55,649 nt of DNA, from contig JAIOHM010000159.1 in NCBI GenBank assembly GCA_019912965.1, positions 1 to 55,649 on the forward strand, read 5' to 3'. Every line of letters begins with the position of its first letter. Position 1 is the first letter of the stretch. Positions 16,649 to 24,664 of the stretch are shown here, one piece after another. A program made the translations under genes and the position numbers. A model generated the notes under the pieces. The model worked only from the letters and a program-made list of their open reading frames with translations. It searched no databases and was not told where the DNA came from. This stretch comes from Anaerolineae bacterium. GTDB taxonomy: Bacteria > Chloroflexota > Anaerolineae > Aggregatilineales > Phototrophicaceae.

Positions 16649-16755
16649 AATAATGAAGAATCATCCAACTTTTGCGAAGAAAAACCTCACTTATTGTGAG
16701 GCAATTTCTGTAAACCGGCATAGAGCCGTCTGCCATGATTCCATAAGGAGATAAG

Positions 16756-18735
16756 ATGTCTGAAAAAGACGTGGTCACCACACGCCAACAAACTGATGCC
16801 GACATTATAAAATTAAATCCGATGGAGCATGTGCGGAAGCGCCCCGGTATGTATATCGGGGGTGTTGATAGCAAAGCTCTGCACCATTTGATTTATGAAG
16901 TTGTGGATAACTCGGTTGATGAAGCACTGGCTGGACGGTGTGATCATATCCTGGTAACGCTCTACAATGACGAGTATGTATCTGTGCAAGATAACGGGGG
17001 CGGTATCCCTGTAGGCATCAATCCCAGCACAGGCCGATCAACGCTTGAAGGCGTTATGACCGAAATCGGCATGGGCGGTAAATTCGGCGGCGGCGCCTAT
17101 AAAGTGAGCGGTGGTCTGCACGGTGTAGGTGTCTCGGCTGTGAACGCGCTTTCCGAGGAAATGCGGACGAATATCTTCCGCGACGGTTATGTATGGGAAC
17201 AAATCTATCGTCAAGGCAAACCCGTAACCGACGTCAAGAAAGTTCGCCCATTGGAAAACGGTGAATCAAGCGGGACAATCCAAACCTTCAGACCTGATTT
17301 CACGGTACTTGAGCCGAATCCGTTTAATTATGAAACACTTACACAGCGGTTTCGGGAAATGGCCTTTGTCACCCGACGGCTGACGATTACGGTTCGGGAT
17401 GAGCGTGTAACTCCCCTCCCCCGCGAAACCACATTTTACTTTGAGGGCGGATTGTATTCCTATGTACGCTACCTCAACCGCAACCGACGCCCTTTACATG
17501 ACCCGGTTTATGCCGAACGTGATGTGGAAATTACCCGCGAAGGCAAACCATCGATCACAATTGGTATTGAGGTCGCCTTCCAGTACAACGATACGGCCAA
17601 CGTGATCGAGATGGCTTTTGCCAATACAATCAATACACCTGATGGTGGTACGCACCTGACCGGACTACGTTCAGCGATTACCAGTGTTATCAATCGGTAC
17701 GCGCGCAAAGCGAGTCTGTTGAAGGAAAAAGACCCTAACTTCTCCGGCAGTGACACGCTGGAAGGTATCACCGCAATCGTCAGCGTCAAACATCCCGATC
17801 CCTCCTTTGAAAGCCAGACCAAAGTCAAGCTGATTAACCCTGAAGTTCAGGGGGCTGTCTCCCAAGTGGTTTCGGATGTTTTCAGCGAATTTCTGGAACT
17901 CAATCCTCGTGAAGCGCGCCGCATTGTTGAAAAATGCATGACCAGTATGCGCGCCCGCGAAGCCGCCCGCAAAGCCCGTGATCTGGTTCGGAGCGGCCCC
18001 AGCCTGCTGGAAAGCACCACGCTTCCCGGCAAGCTCGCAGACTGCTCCCAAAAAGGCGAGGATGCCGAGATTTACATCGTCGAAGGTGACAGCGCAGGCG
18101 GCAGCGCAAAGCAAGGCCGTGACCGCCATTTCCAAGCAATTCTGCCCCTACGCGGCAAGATTCTGAACACAGAACGTGCACGGCTGGACAAAATTCTGGA
18201 TAATAACGAAATCAAGGCACTCATCTCGGCACTGGGAACAGGCATTGGTGAGGACTTCAAGGTTGAAAATCTCCGCTATGGACGGGTGCTGCTGATGACT
18301 GACGCGGACGTTGACGGAAGCCATATCCGTACATTGCTGCTGACCTTCTTCTTCCGACAGATGCTTCCGCTGATTCAGGAAGGACATCTTTACATCGCCC
18401 AACCACCGATTTACCGTTTAAAGAGCGGCAAACAGGTGGACTATATTTATCCTGAAGCCGGGTTGAACGAGGCTGAAATTCTGACACGGGCGCTTAAGAA
18501 GTATGATTCGCCGGATAAGGTCGTCGTGCAGCGTTACAAAGGGTTGGGTGAAATGAATCCTGACCAACTCTGGGATACAACCATGAACCCAGCGACACGC
18601 ACCCTGCTACAAGTCACGATTGATGATGCATCCGAAGCTGATCGCATTTTCGACATGTTGATGGGAAGCAGCGTACCCCCACGCCGTCGTTTCATTCAGA
18701 CCCATGCCAAAAGCGTCCGTAACCTGGACATCTAA
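16756..18735 (+). CDS. gyrB: DNA gyrase subunit B
   Basis: GyrB is the ATPase subunit of gyrase. The GHKL ATPase motifs are present: VVDNSVDEAL near 48-57, QDNGGGIPVG near 77-86, and GGLHGVGVSAVNAL near 117. The TOPRIM domain shows EGDSAGGSAKQGRDR, and the metal-binding Asp pair lies in MTDADVDGSHI. The C-terminus reads RRRFIQTHAKSVRNLDI, the usual gyrB ending. The length of 659 residues fits the short form without an insert. AAGGAGAT precedes the ATG. gyrA is not in the window. The transposon lies only 10 bp after the stop, so the 3' end of this gene probably served as its target. Confidence 0.96.
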   Translation: MSEKDVVTTRQQTDADIIKLNPMEHVRKRPGMYIGGVDSKALHHLIYEVVDNSVDEALAGRCDHILVTLYNDEYVSVQDNGGGIPVGINPSTGRSTLEGVMTEIGMGGKFGGGAYKVSGGLHGVGVSAVNALSEEMRTNIFRDGYVWEQIYRQGKPVTDVKKVRPLENGESSGTIQTFRPDFTVLEPNPFNYETLTQRFREMAFVTRRLTITVRDERVTPLPRETTFYFEGGLYSYVRYLNRNRRPLHDPVYAERDVEITREGKPSITIGIEVAFQYNDTANVIEMAFANTINTPDGGTHLTGLRSAITSVINRYARKASLLKEKDPNFSGSDTLEGITAIVSVKHPDPSFESQTKVKLINPEVQGAVSQVVSDVFSEFLELNPREARRIVEKCMTSMRAREAARKARDLVRSGPSLLESTTLPGKLADCSQKGEDAEIYIVEGDSAGGSAKQGRDRHFQAILPLRGKILNTERARLDKILDNNEIKALISALGTGIGEDFKVENLRYGRVLLMTDADVDGSHIRTLLLTFFFRQMLPLIQEGHLYIAQPPIYRLKSGKQVDYIYPEAGLNEAEILTRALKKYDSPDKVVVQRYKGLGEMNPDQLWDTTMNPATRTLLQVTIDDASEADRIFDMLMGSSVPPRRRFIQTHAKSVRNLDI

Positions 18736-18740
18736 TCAGT

Positions 18741-18745
18741 TTCAG
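18741..18745. repeat. Target-site duplication, left copy (TTCAG)
   Basis: TTCAG directly precedes the left terminus and is repeated after the right terminus (36313-36317). A five-base duplication is the rule for Tn7-type elements. Confidence 0.93.
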
Positions 18746-18813
18746 TGTCAGTTTCCACACTTCTTGTCCCGGACACCCTAATTCTTGTCCCAAAGACATC
18801 AGAGTTTTTGTCC
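18746..18813. repeat. Left transposon end with three TnsB-type sites
   Basis: The terminal 24-bp inverted repeat (18746-18769) contains TTCTTGTCC. Further copies of the core lie at 18782-18790 (TTCTTGTCC) and 18805-18813 (TTTTTGTCC), all in one orientation. They are likely binding sites of the TnsB transposase. Confidence 0.8.
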
Positions 18814-18830
18814 AAGCACTAGACACCTCA

Positions 18831-18868
18831 AAATCAAAACGCTCTTTACATGGGAGCGTTTTTGATTT
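18831..18868 (+). terminator. Intrinsic terminator inside the left transposon end
   Basis: AAATCAAAACGCTC pairs with GAGCGTTTTTGATTT around a nine-base loop. It lies about 95 bases after the gyrB stop and points in the gyrB direction, so it can replace the native terminator that the insertion moved away. Being symmetrical, it may also stop the DUF4365 transcript from the other side. Confidence 0.8.
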
Positions 18869-19125
18869 CTACATTAGCCTTATTTTGCTCTCTAGGCACA
18901 GCTTTAAAGCCATTAAAGATATCTCAGCAATAATTTGACCTAAAACACGAAAAAACCTCAAAAAGGGTATTTTTGACGAGAATGATTGTGCATGGGTTAG
19001 CTTTTTACATTCACAATGTATGTTGCATGTAGACGGGTGAATAGTTGCTTTATGGAAGGGAAAAATGAACTGGGATAGCCTTTGCGAAGATACCTTTGGT
19101 AGAGATCATAGTAACAGAACCAGAC
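18869..19125. other. Noncoding stretch in the left part of the transposon
   Basis: I see no convincing gene. It is A/T-rich, with a short reading frame from ATG 19065 that runs into the end of the DUF4365 gene (see rejected items). Confidence 0.5.
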
Positions 19126-20151
19126 TTATCGAGGTATTTCTTCGAAGCCCATGCCGATCACAACCTCAAATGATATACGCTTGATTTCTTCCAAAGGTAA
19201 ATGTGTCCACTCTGCGATCTCATTGAGCCATTCATAATTTCTGCTCAAGAAGTAGAAAAGTTCAACCCTATCATATTCAACTAGAATTTCTTGTCCGAGT
19301 TTCTTTCGGCGGCCTTTTCTCTTGATAGCACATAAACATAGCGCAAGTAGTTTTAATCCAGCAACTTTTCCGCTAGAAGATAAGAAGTAAAACCAGTACT
19401 TAACTTCAGGTTCCAGTATCTTAAACCAATTTTTTACTTTAGGAATCTCCCACAACTCTCGACGATCGTTGTTATAGCCCAAAACCCTCAATTCAACTTT
19501 ACCCTGAAGTTTCCTTGCAAATGACTTGGTAGCACGCAATCGCTGAAAAAAGGAAACGACATTTTCGTAATTACCTGCCTCAATATCATCTCTAGCGATA
19601 ACTAGGACAACCAAATTTGTATTATCGCCAATGAGTTTGTTTAATTCCCAATATGCTTCAAGTGTTTCAAGGTGATCTGCACTTGGCCCTGCTATTTCCT
19701 CTAGCTTATTTTTCACGTTGCGAGAAAGTATTTGATCGCTTGGGATTGATAGCTTCCAACCATTTTTAGCTGGTTCTGTTTTTGCAGGATTAAATAGCTC
19801 CCAATAACAAGTTCCAGACTGAGGATCGCAAAGGATAATCAAAACAGGCACGGGGTGATTTATTAAGTAGTTTAAGTGTTTAGTCTCGCCGTAATAGATA
19901 TAGCCAAAATCATCTTTACTGGATAAGTACGAATGCCCACATTTTATTTGAACGGCTAAATACCGTCCGGTAACTGCTTGTTCTGGCGTTACAATATCAA
20001 CGTAACCATCAATACCAAAATCATGTTCGTTGTGATTGCGCCTAAAAAGCCATCCCAACTCATTATTTACAATTTGGGCAACTATATTGACACCTATTTC
20101 GCCTGTTTGAGCAGACTTCGTAATGGTTGGATAACCTTTAGCCATGTGCAT
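19126..20151 (-). CDS. DUF4365-type nuclease-like protein (cargo)
   Basis: The N-terminal half of this 341-residue protein resembles DUF4365, a PD-(D/E)XK nuclease-like domain: NEHDFGIDGYVDIV at about 41-54 supplies the acidic residue and LAVQIKCG at about 65-72 the QxK variant of the ExK motif. The C-terminal half is helical and unassigned. It resembles the DUF1817-type tail found in combination with this domain. DUF4365 proteins are often found in defence islands, but no activity is proven by the sequence. Start is the ATG at 20151 or 20145. The upstream membrane protein gene ends two bases before it, so the pair is one operon. Confidence 0.65.
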   Translation of the reverse strand: MHMAKGYPTITKSAQTGEIGVNIVAQIVNNELGWLFRRNHNEHDFGIDGYVDIVTPEQAVTGRYLAVQIKCGHSYLSSKDDFGYIYYGETKHLNYLINHPVPVLIILCDPQSGTCYWELFNPAKTEPAKNGWKLSIPSDQILSRNVKNKLEEIAGPSADHLETLEAYWELNKLIGDNTNLVVLVIARDDIEAGNYENVVSFFQRLRATKSFARKLQGKVELRVLGYNNDRRELWEIPKVKNWFKILEPEVKYWFYFLSSSGKVAGLKLLALCLCAIKRKGRRKKLGQEILVEYDRVELFYFLSRNYEWLNEIAEWTHLPLEEIKRISFEVVIGMGFEEIPR

Positions 20152-20153
20152 TT

Positions 20154-20627
20154 TTAGGGAATTCTATGTTGATTAGGATCAGGATCAACTAGGTATAGAT
20201 TTGAACAATCAATATTGATATGGTACACGTTAGATCGATTGTTTAGGATACTGCCCTTTTCGAGATTCCATGAAACATTAGCTTGCTGGGGTAATTCTTT
20301 TTGTTGGGTTGATGCCACAATTTGTTCTAAGCTACTAATTGCCTTATCTAGTTTAGCTTCTAGAACCTGATTTCTTGCTTGTTGTTCCTCAAGTTTCTTT
20401 TGCACATCACCTGAATTATCTAATTGCCACCAATACAAAATCAGCAAAAGCAATCCCGATGCAGCTATGTTTACCCCTACATTTTGACCAAGACTAATAG
20501 CATCTGGCGAACCAGAATTCTTTGATACAACAAACATAATTATTCCATAAAAAAATATCAGGAGATATACCATTGAACGGATAATAAGTCTGAACACATT
20601 GACCAAGATTTTGCGTAGCTGAACCAT
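20154..20627 (-). CDS. Small membrane protein with coiled-coil domain (cargo)
   Basis: The 157-residue protein has two N-terminal transmembrane segments (about 13-32 and 48-65), then a coiled-coil from about 70 to 110 (KKLEEQQARNQVLEAKLDKA) and a polar C-terminal tail containing HINIDCSN. I know no matching family. It precedes the DUF4365 gene with a two-base gap, which suggests joint function, possibly a membrane-anchored partner. The base composition is A/T-rich compared with the host genes. Confidence 0.6.
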   Translation of the reverse strand: MVQLRKILVNVFRLIIRSMVYLLIFFYGIIMFVVSKNSGSPDAISLGQNVGVNIAASGLLLLILYWWQLDNSGDVQKKLEEQQARNQVLEAKLDKAISSLEQIVASTQQKELPQQANVSWNLEKGSILNNRSNVYHINIDCSNLYLVDPDPNQHRIP

Positions 20628-20728
20628 ACGTAACTTCCGCCGCTTTCAGCAATAAGTTAATTCACTTATTTCATTATTACCAAAGGTGGTGCTTATACTA
20701 CCCTACAAATTGGGGAACTAAATGACAT

Positions 20729-21079
20729 TCAGTCGGAGCGTGAATTTTTTGCTTTTATCGAGTCGGCAAATTCTTGAAATACCCGGATGACCTTAAAAAA
20801 GGCTTCTCGTGCTTCAGGGGAGTCAATACGGTGAAATTCTTTTAGCACAGCCTGATCCCAATCTGAATTGCTAAGTTCTCCCTCAAGAAAATAAGTCATT
20901 GGCTGTTGAAGTACATCTGCAAATCGTGGAACCTCAGAGACCGAAAGTCGCCGCGAACCTGCTTCTAGGTAACTGATCGTGCTTTGAGGAAGTTCTACCA
21001 TTTCCCCAAGACGTTCCTGTGAAAGTCCTAGCTGTTCCCTCGCTCGTTTAATACGGATGCCAACGCTTTCACTGTCCAA
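20729..21079 (-). CDS. XRE-family HTH regulator (cargo)
   Basis: This 116-residue protein has an N-terminal Cro/CI-type helix-turn-helix: IKRAREQLGLSQERLGEMVELPQSTISYLEAGSR at about 9-42. The C-terminal part (DQAVLKEFHRIDSPEAREAFFKVIRVF) is helical. It resembles the other XRE protein of the element at 35727-36179 in the HTH but not in length. It may control the operon of the DUF4365 and membrane protein genes downstream, or the divergent coiled-coil membrane gene. Confidence 0.8.
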   Translation of the reverse strand: MDSESVGIRIKRAREQLGLSQERLGEMVELPQSTISYLEAGSRRLSVSEVPRFADVLQQPMTYFLEGELSNSDWDQAVLKEFHRIDSPEAREAFFKVIRVFQEFADSIKAKNSRSD

Positions 21080-21276
21080 GTGTGTCTACCCTAATGCCAA
21101 GCCAAAATTGTGGCGATTTTAGGTAAACAATAGTAGAATGGCTATCTGATTATCTTATATTTTCATCGCGTTTTACGATGAACAAATCACAGCATCTAGG
21201 TGATGCAACTATTTGAGGATGATTCCAACTCGATTGCTAAAACAGGTAGGTTGAACGGCCAATACTAGGGGGTACT

Positions 21277-22101
21277 ATGGACACCAACAAGCCACAAATG
21301 CTGCTGAATGAATTACACTCAATTGGCATTTCTAATGTCTACAGTACATCCCTCTCCCCCACCGACCGCAAAACACAAATCAAACTCGCCAAACAAAAAT
21401 TGAAACTGGTCAAAAAGAATCTCGGTCAGGAAACCCGTGCCATCAAATCTATGTATGATGGTCGTAACCAACTTCAAGCACGGATCCAACAAAGAGAACT
21501 CGCCCCTTTCATAGTTCTCGAAAATCTTATTGATCGTCTTGAGGTTGCACTATCAGAACTAGAAACTACGGATTCGCCAAGAAAACCCCACCATTTCGGA
21601 GAATATATAATTGAGCTAAACGGCGAGTGGCGTATTGTGGATCGAGAAGGACTTTTTGAGAAAAGCGTCAATGATACTCAATCAATGATATTCGACACAC
21701 AAAATGTAATTGGAACAGCCGCATTCAAGCTAAAAATAGGTTTTGTCTTTAAAACAACCTGTGCTTTTATCGGCTATATGGTCTTCCTAGCTTTATTCCT
21801 CCTATTGTTGGCAGATATGATTGTATCGAACAATGTGAGCGATGGGATCGAGTTTAACTCTTTCCCCTTGTGTGGTGGAATTCTAGTATCGTACTTAATA
21901 GGGGGTGTACTCTTCGGAATTAAGCGTATACCAGATCGGGCCGAACTCCGCCAAAAGTTATCTAAAGCTCAGGAAGATATTGCTCGAATAGAGCAAAACC
22001 TGAATGTACTCACCTCAGACAATTTTCACAAACTTGAGCAATTCCAGTCCCACATTGATAAGATCAGGGCATTTGCTAAAAAAATAGCCGATTTCAGATA
22101 A
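21277..22101 (+). CDS. Coiled-coil membrane protein, unknown (cargo)
   Basis: The 274-residue protein has an N-terminal coiled coil (about 25-105), two transmembrane segments at about 158-185 and 195-215, and a second coiled coil at about 225-262 (RQKLSKAQEDIARIEQNLN). I do not recognise a family. The layout, with two long coiled coils on either side of a membrane hairpin, suggests a membrane-anchored scaffold. It is divergent from the XRE regulator at 20729-21079 and followed by a terminator. Confidence 0.6.
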   Translation: MDTNKPQMLLNELHSIGISNVYSTSLSPTDRKTQIKLAKQKLKLVKKNLGQETRAIKSMYDGRNQLQARIQQRELAPFIVLENLIDRLEVALSELETTDSPRKPHHFGEYIIELNGEWRIVDREGLFEKSVNDTQSMIFDTQNVIGTAAFKLKIGFVFKTTCAFIGYMVFLALFLLLLADMIVSNNVSDGIEFNSFPLCGGILVSYLIGGVLFGIKRIPDRAELRQKLSKAQEDIARIEQNLNVLTSDNFHKLEQFQSHIDKIRAFAKKIADFR

Positions 22102-22433
22102 ATCTATCTACCCAACCTGCCTACCCTAAACATCAAGTTGAATGACTACGATGTTGGGCTGTTATCCATACATGTTTTCACGCGTAAGGGCATTTTGTTT
22201 CAGGTTCAAAGTGCACGACCTAGGTAAAAACCGTACTCAAAACGCCCACAAAGGGTGTTTTGGTTTCTAAGTGAAACTCTTGCACCCGCAACATATCCTA
22301 ATCGCCGATTTTTAATATAGGGTGATTTCATGTATCGAGATGCGAAAAATTCTCATTAACTTACGTTATAGATATTGCTTTTCGTATTGTGTAGAGTGTT
22401 TGCATCGTACTCTTGAAGCCAAGAGGTGAGACA
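22102..22433. other. Noncoding spacer with terminator
   Basis: Besides the terminator at 22238-22262 I see no gene or recognisable RNA. The last 20 bases carry AAGAGGTGAG, the ribosome-binding site of the glycine-zipper gene. Confidence 0.5.
22238..22262 (+). terminator. Intrinsic terminator after the coiled-coil membrane gene
   Basis: CAAAACGCCC and GGGTGTTTTG form a 10-bp stem with one G-T pair around ACAAA. It is followed by GTTTCT. Confidence 0.75.
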
Positions 22434-22709
22434 ATGAATAAAGATGATGCTGAACTGGCCGTCAGAATAACAGGTGGGATGGTAGGCGGCGCAACAGGAG
22501 CATGGGCAGGCGGCAAAGGTGGTATCGTCATAGGCATGGGAGTGGGAGGTTTTATTGGAGGGCCTTTCGGAGCTGCCATAGGAGGTGCTGTTGGCGGGGT
22601 AATTGGTATTGTGGGTGGTGGTGCTATAGGAATGGCCACAGGTATGGAAGCCCCCGGCGCTGCGTTGTTAGGCGGACTTGGAGACATAGGCGATTCTGCC
22701 GACAAATAA
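22434..22709 (+). CDS. Glycine-zipper membrane protein (cargo)
   Basis: The 91-residue protein is mostly Gly and Ala with GxxxG spacing (for example MVGGATGAWAGGKGG and AIGGAVGGVIG), in blocks that could form three short membrane helices at about 12-75. The tail is acidic and polar (GDIGDSADK). Glycine-zipper proteins include pore formers, membrane anchors and some bacteriocins, and no specific role can be claimed. The ATG at 22434 is preceded by GAGGTGAG, so I prefer it over the in-frame start at 22413. A terminator follows. Confidence 0.65.
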   Translation: MNKDDAELAVRITGGMVGGATGAWAGGKGGIVIGMGVGGFIGGPFGAAIGGAVGGVIGIVGGGAIGMATGMEAPGAALLGGLGDIGDSADK

Positions 22710-22730
22710 CCTCAGAAATTAAATCACGCA

Positions 22731-22760
22731 ATCAAAAGCACCCACGAAGGTGCTTTTGAT
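22731..22760 (+). terminator. Intrinsic terminator after the glycine-zipper gene
   Basis: ATCAAAAGCACC and GGTGCTTTTGAT form a perfect 12-bp stem around a six-base loop, followed by TTGTTG. A second palindrome, AAAACCGC/GCGGTTTT, stands at 22795-22816 and may act as another terminator. Confidence 0.85.
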
Positions 22761-22984
22761 TTGTTGAATGCAAAAACGCCTTTATCCCGTATCTAAAACC
22801 GCCGCGCAGCGGTTTTAATTTACCATTTGATGCCAATCCAATGGAAAAATAATGCTGCGCTCACACTTTGTGTATATAATAGAAATCCCCCAATTAAAGG
22901 GTTTAGCTATTTAAAAAATGCATTGTGTATAATATGTGATACAATACTTCGCACGACATTAACTCACCATCAAGCGAATTAGTA

Positions 22985-23305
22985 ATGCCAAATGTCTTCG
23001 AAGTGACCGACCCACGTGGATGGCTGGTTATCTGCACGGAAGATTGTTTTAAAAATCACATTGTGACGCACCACTCAATCATGGAGGATTGCGAGGAGGA
23101 GGTGAAGCAGGCAATCGAAGCTCCTGTTATTGGGATCATCTACTGTGATGCTCATAATGTAAACAGAAATATTTACTACCGTAAGCGAAAAAGTGGTTAT
23201 TTGAAGGTAGTTGTCCAGTTTGATGAGAATGGCTTAGGAGAGGTAATTACAGCATTCCCCGTCAGCTACCCAAAGTCAGGGGAGAAGATCATATGGCCGG
23301 ACTAG
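22985..23305 (+). CDS. PBECR-like RNase-toxin-type protein (cargo)
   Basis: The 106-residue protein resembles the PBECR (phage-type barnase/EndoU/colicin/RelE-like) group. It has an N-terminal VTDPRGWLVICT, a helix with HIVTHHSIMEDCEEEVKQAIEAP that fits the family's conserved His region and partial Pro turn, and the strand segments NIYYRKRKSGYLKVVVQF. No fuller catalytic signature is certain. It overlaps the next gene by 13 bases, as toxin-antitoxin pairs often do. Toxin function is an inference. It could equally be a degenerate endonuclease-like protein. Confidence 0.5.
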   Translation: MPNVFEVTDPRGWLVICTEDCFKNHIVTHHSIMEDCEEEVKQAIEAPVIGIIYCDAHNVNRNIYYRKRKSGYLKVVVQFDENGLGEVITAFPVSYPKSGEKIIWPD

Positions 23306-23724
23306 AACATTTTACATTCACAAACGAACTTCGCACAACGTTGTTGCAGTCTCGTGCTAAACAAGGCGGGCTACAGGTTTCCATCAAGTATGATCCTAGG
23401 TTTGATGCATTGAGAATTTACTTTTTGCCTCAGATGGACTGTATCGTTCATTACATTGACGACTACGTGGGTTTACTTTATCAGCCAGAAACGAAAGAAA
23501 TCATTGGTATGCACATTGAAGATTTTGTACACAGTTTTCTGGCGCAACATGGCACAGTAGAAAGCGCATGGCGGTTAAGCGAGTCTGATTCGCGGAATGA
23601 GAGCCTCGCGGAATTAGCTGTCGTATTTGAGCGCAAGACATCTCAGCTCACACGGGAGATCGTTAAGAGCACAGAGGATTTACTTGAAAAGGAAGGGCTT
23701 GAATTAGGAGATGTGCTCGCATAA
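23293..23724 (+). CDS. DUF2283-like small protein, possible antitoxin partner (cargo)
   Basis: This 143-residue protein has a DUF2283-like middle part: SIKYDPRFDALRIYFL near 31-46 and LLYQPETKEIIGMHIEDF near 61-78, the beta-strand pattern of that family. The C-terminal third is helical, with KSTEDLLEKEGLELGD. The ATG follows GGGGAG. It overlaps the preceding gene, so the two are translated together. DUF2283 proteins are small, often next to RelE/BrnT-type toxins, which favours an antitoxin role, but this is not shown by the sequence. Confidence 0.55.
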   Translation: MAGLEHFTFTNELRTTLLQSRAKQGGLQVSIKYDPRFDALRIYFLPQMDCIVHYIDDYVGLLYQPETKEIIGMHIEDFVHSFLAQHGTVESAWRLSESDSRNESLAELAVVFERKTSQLTREIVKSTEDLLEKEGLELGDVLA

Positions 23725-23732
23725 TCCCGATG

Positions 23733-23774
23733 GTCACTTGCCCCTATCTGATGCAATAGATAAGGGCAAGTGAC
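23733..23774. terminator. Long hairpin between convergent cargo genes
   Basis: GTCACTTGCCCCTATCT pairs with AGATAAGGGCAAGTGAC with one mismatch around an eight-base loop. It separates the DUF2283-like gene from the gene on the other strand. Confidence 0.8.
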
Positions 23775-23787
23775 TGCGAAGTTAACC

Positions 23788-24171
23788 TTATTCGAAGCAC
23801 TCAGAAATTGCCTCAAGGCTATCAAACACATCGTTCAAATCGAGTTTATTTCCAGAAAGCTCGGCGGCAGCATCAGCCATGCTCTGGACGCTCGATGTTG
23901 TGCGTTCAATAGATTCCTGAACACTGTGGTTGCCGGAAGTGCTATCCAGCTCAATCTCTAAAAATAACCCCCACGCGTAGATGTTACCGAGATTTGCGTA
24001 AAGTGCAACCACATCCGCATGGATGGTGACGGCGCAGTCTGATGGCTCAATCTCCTGCCAAGCAGCGTAATCCAAACGTAATGATGATGGAGTTCTGGCG
24101 AGCGACTCAAGTCGAAAAACGAGCGAGGACAGATTATAAACAAAACCACTTGTAGAGAGTGCATTTTTCGA
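23788..24171 (-). CDS. Protein of unknown function, start unclear (cargo)
   Basis: The open frame runs from 24171 to the stop at 23788 and reads like a genuine protein throughout (for example GFVYNLSSLVFRLESLARTP then LRLDYAAWQEIEP and VTIHADVVALYANLG). It contains no ATG. Possible starts are a CTG near 24138 or a TTG at 24075, both without a clear ribosome-binding site. An ATG with its own frame lies just upstream at 24164 in a shifted phase. A frameshift near the 5' end or a lost start would explain this. About 95-125 residues. The family is not recognised. Confidence 0.4.
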   Translation of the reverse strand, partial: SKNALSTSGFVYNLSSLVFRLESLARTPSSLRLDYAAWQEIEPSDCAVTIHADVVALYANLGNIYAWGLFLEIELDSTSGNHSVQESIERTTSSVQSMADAAAELSGNKLDLNDVFDSLEAISECFE

Positions 24172-24278
24172 TCAAGACTATCCTCACTCAGAAATAGGCC
24201 ACTTTACCCTCGCTACTAATCCAGAAAAAACTACACTTTGAATATCTCATCCGAGAGGGATTTACGGGAGAGGATTAT

Positions 24279-24437
24279 ATGGCGGCCATTAAGGTTGGAG
24301 AGACTGTACGTACCAAAGGCAATTTACAGCCACCGCAATGGCAAAACTTGATTGGCACGATCACCTTTATTTATACCCGCCGACATCAAATAGGTAGGCG
24401 CTGGAGATCGTGTGCCGACTGGATGCAATGGGACTGA
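24279..24437 (+). CDS. Small 52-residue protein (cargo)
   Basis: The frame begins ATG with GGGAGAGGA six bases upstream and ends at TGA 24435-24437. The N-terminal part, IKVGETVRTKGNLQPPQW followed by LIGTITFIYTRR, has the look of a small SH3/KOW-like beta barrel, and the end is Trp-rich. The good ribosome-binding site supports it. The function is unknown. Confidence 0.5.
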   Translation: MAAIKVGETVRTKGNLQPPQWQNLIGTITFIYTRRHQIGRRWRSCADWMQWD

Positions 24438-24664
24438 GCAATGACTAATTCTCCGCAGGGGAAATTCATACTGGTAAAATCTGAGTTTCTCATGCCTGTT
24501 TTTGACATCACCGAGATTTCAGGTTATTTTAAAAGGTTTGCTTTCCTCTCTGAAATATGCATAATAATTATGCAAGTTAATAGGCTCAATTTGTCTCTAT
24601 ACCAGAGTTATTAAGGTCTTCCATATAGCTCTATCGCACTAATCGATGAAGGGTTTTATAAGTA

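Noticed and set aside
19065..19184. Short frame from ATG 19065 (MNWDSLCEDTFGRD...) of 39 codons
   Set aside because: GAAGGG precedes the ATG and the start looks protein-like, but it runs into the end of the DUF4365 gene on the other strand and stops early. It may be a relic of a truncated gene, and I cannot support it as a gene.
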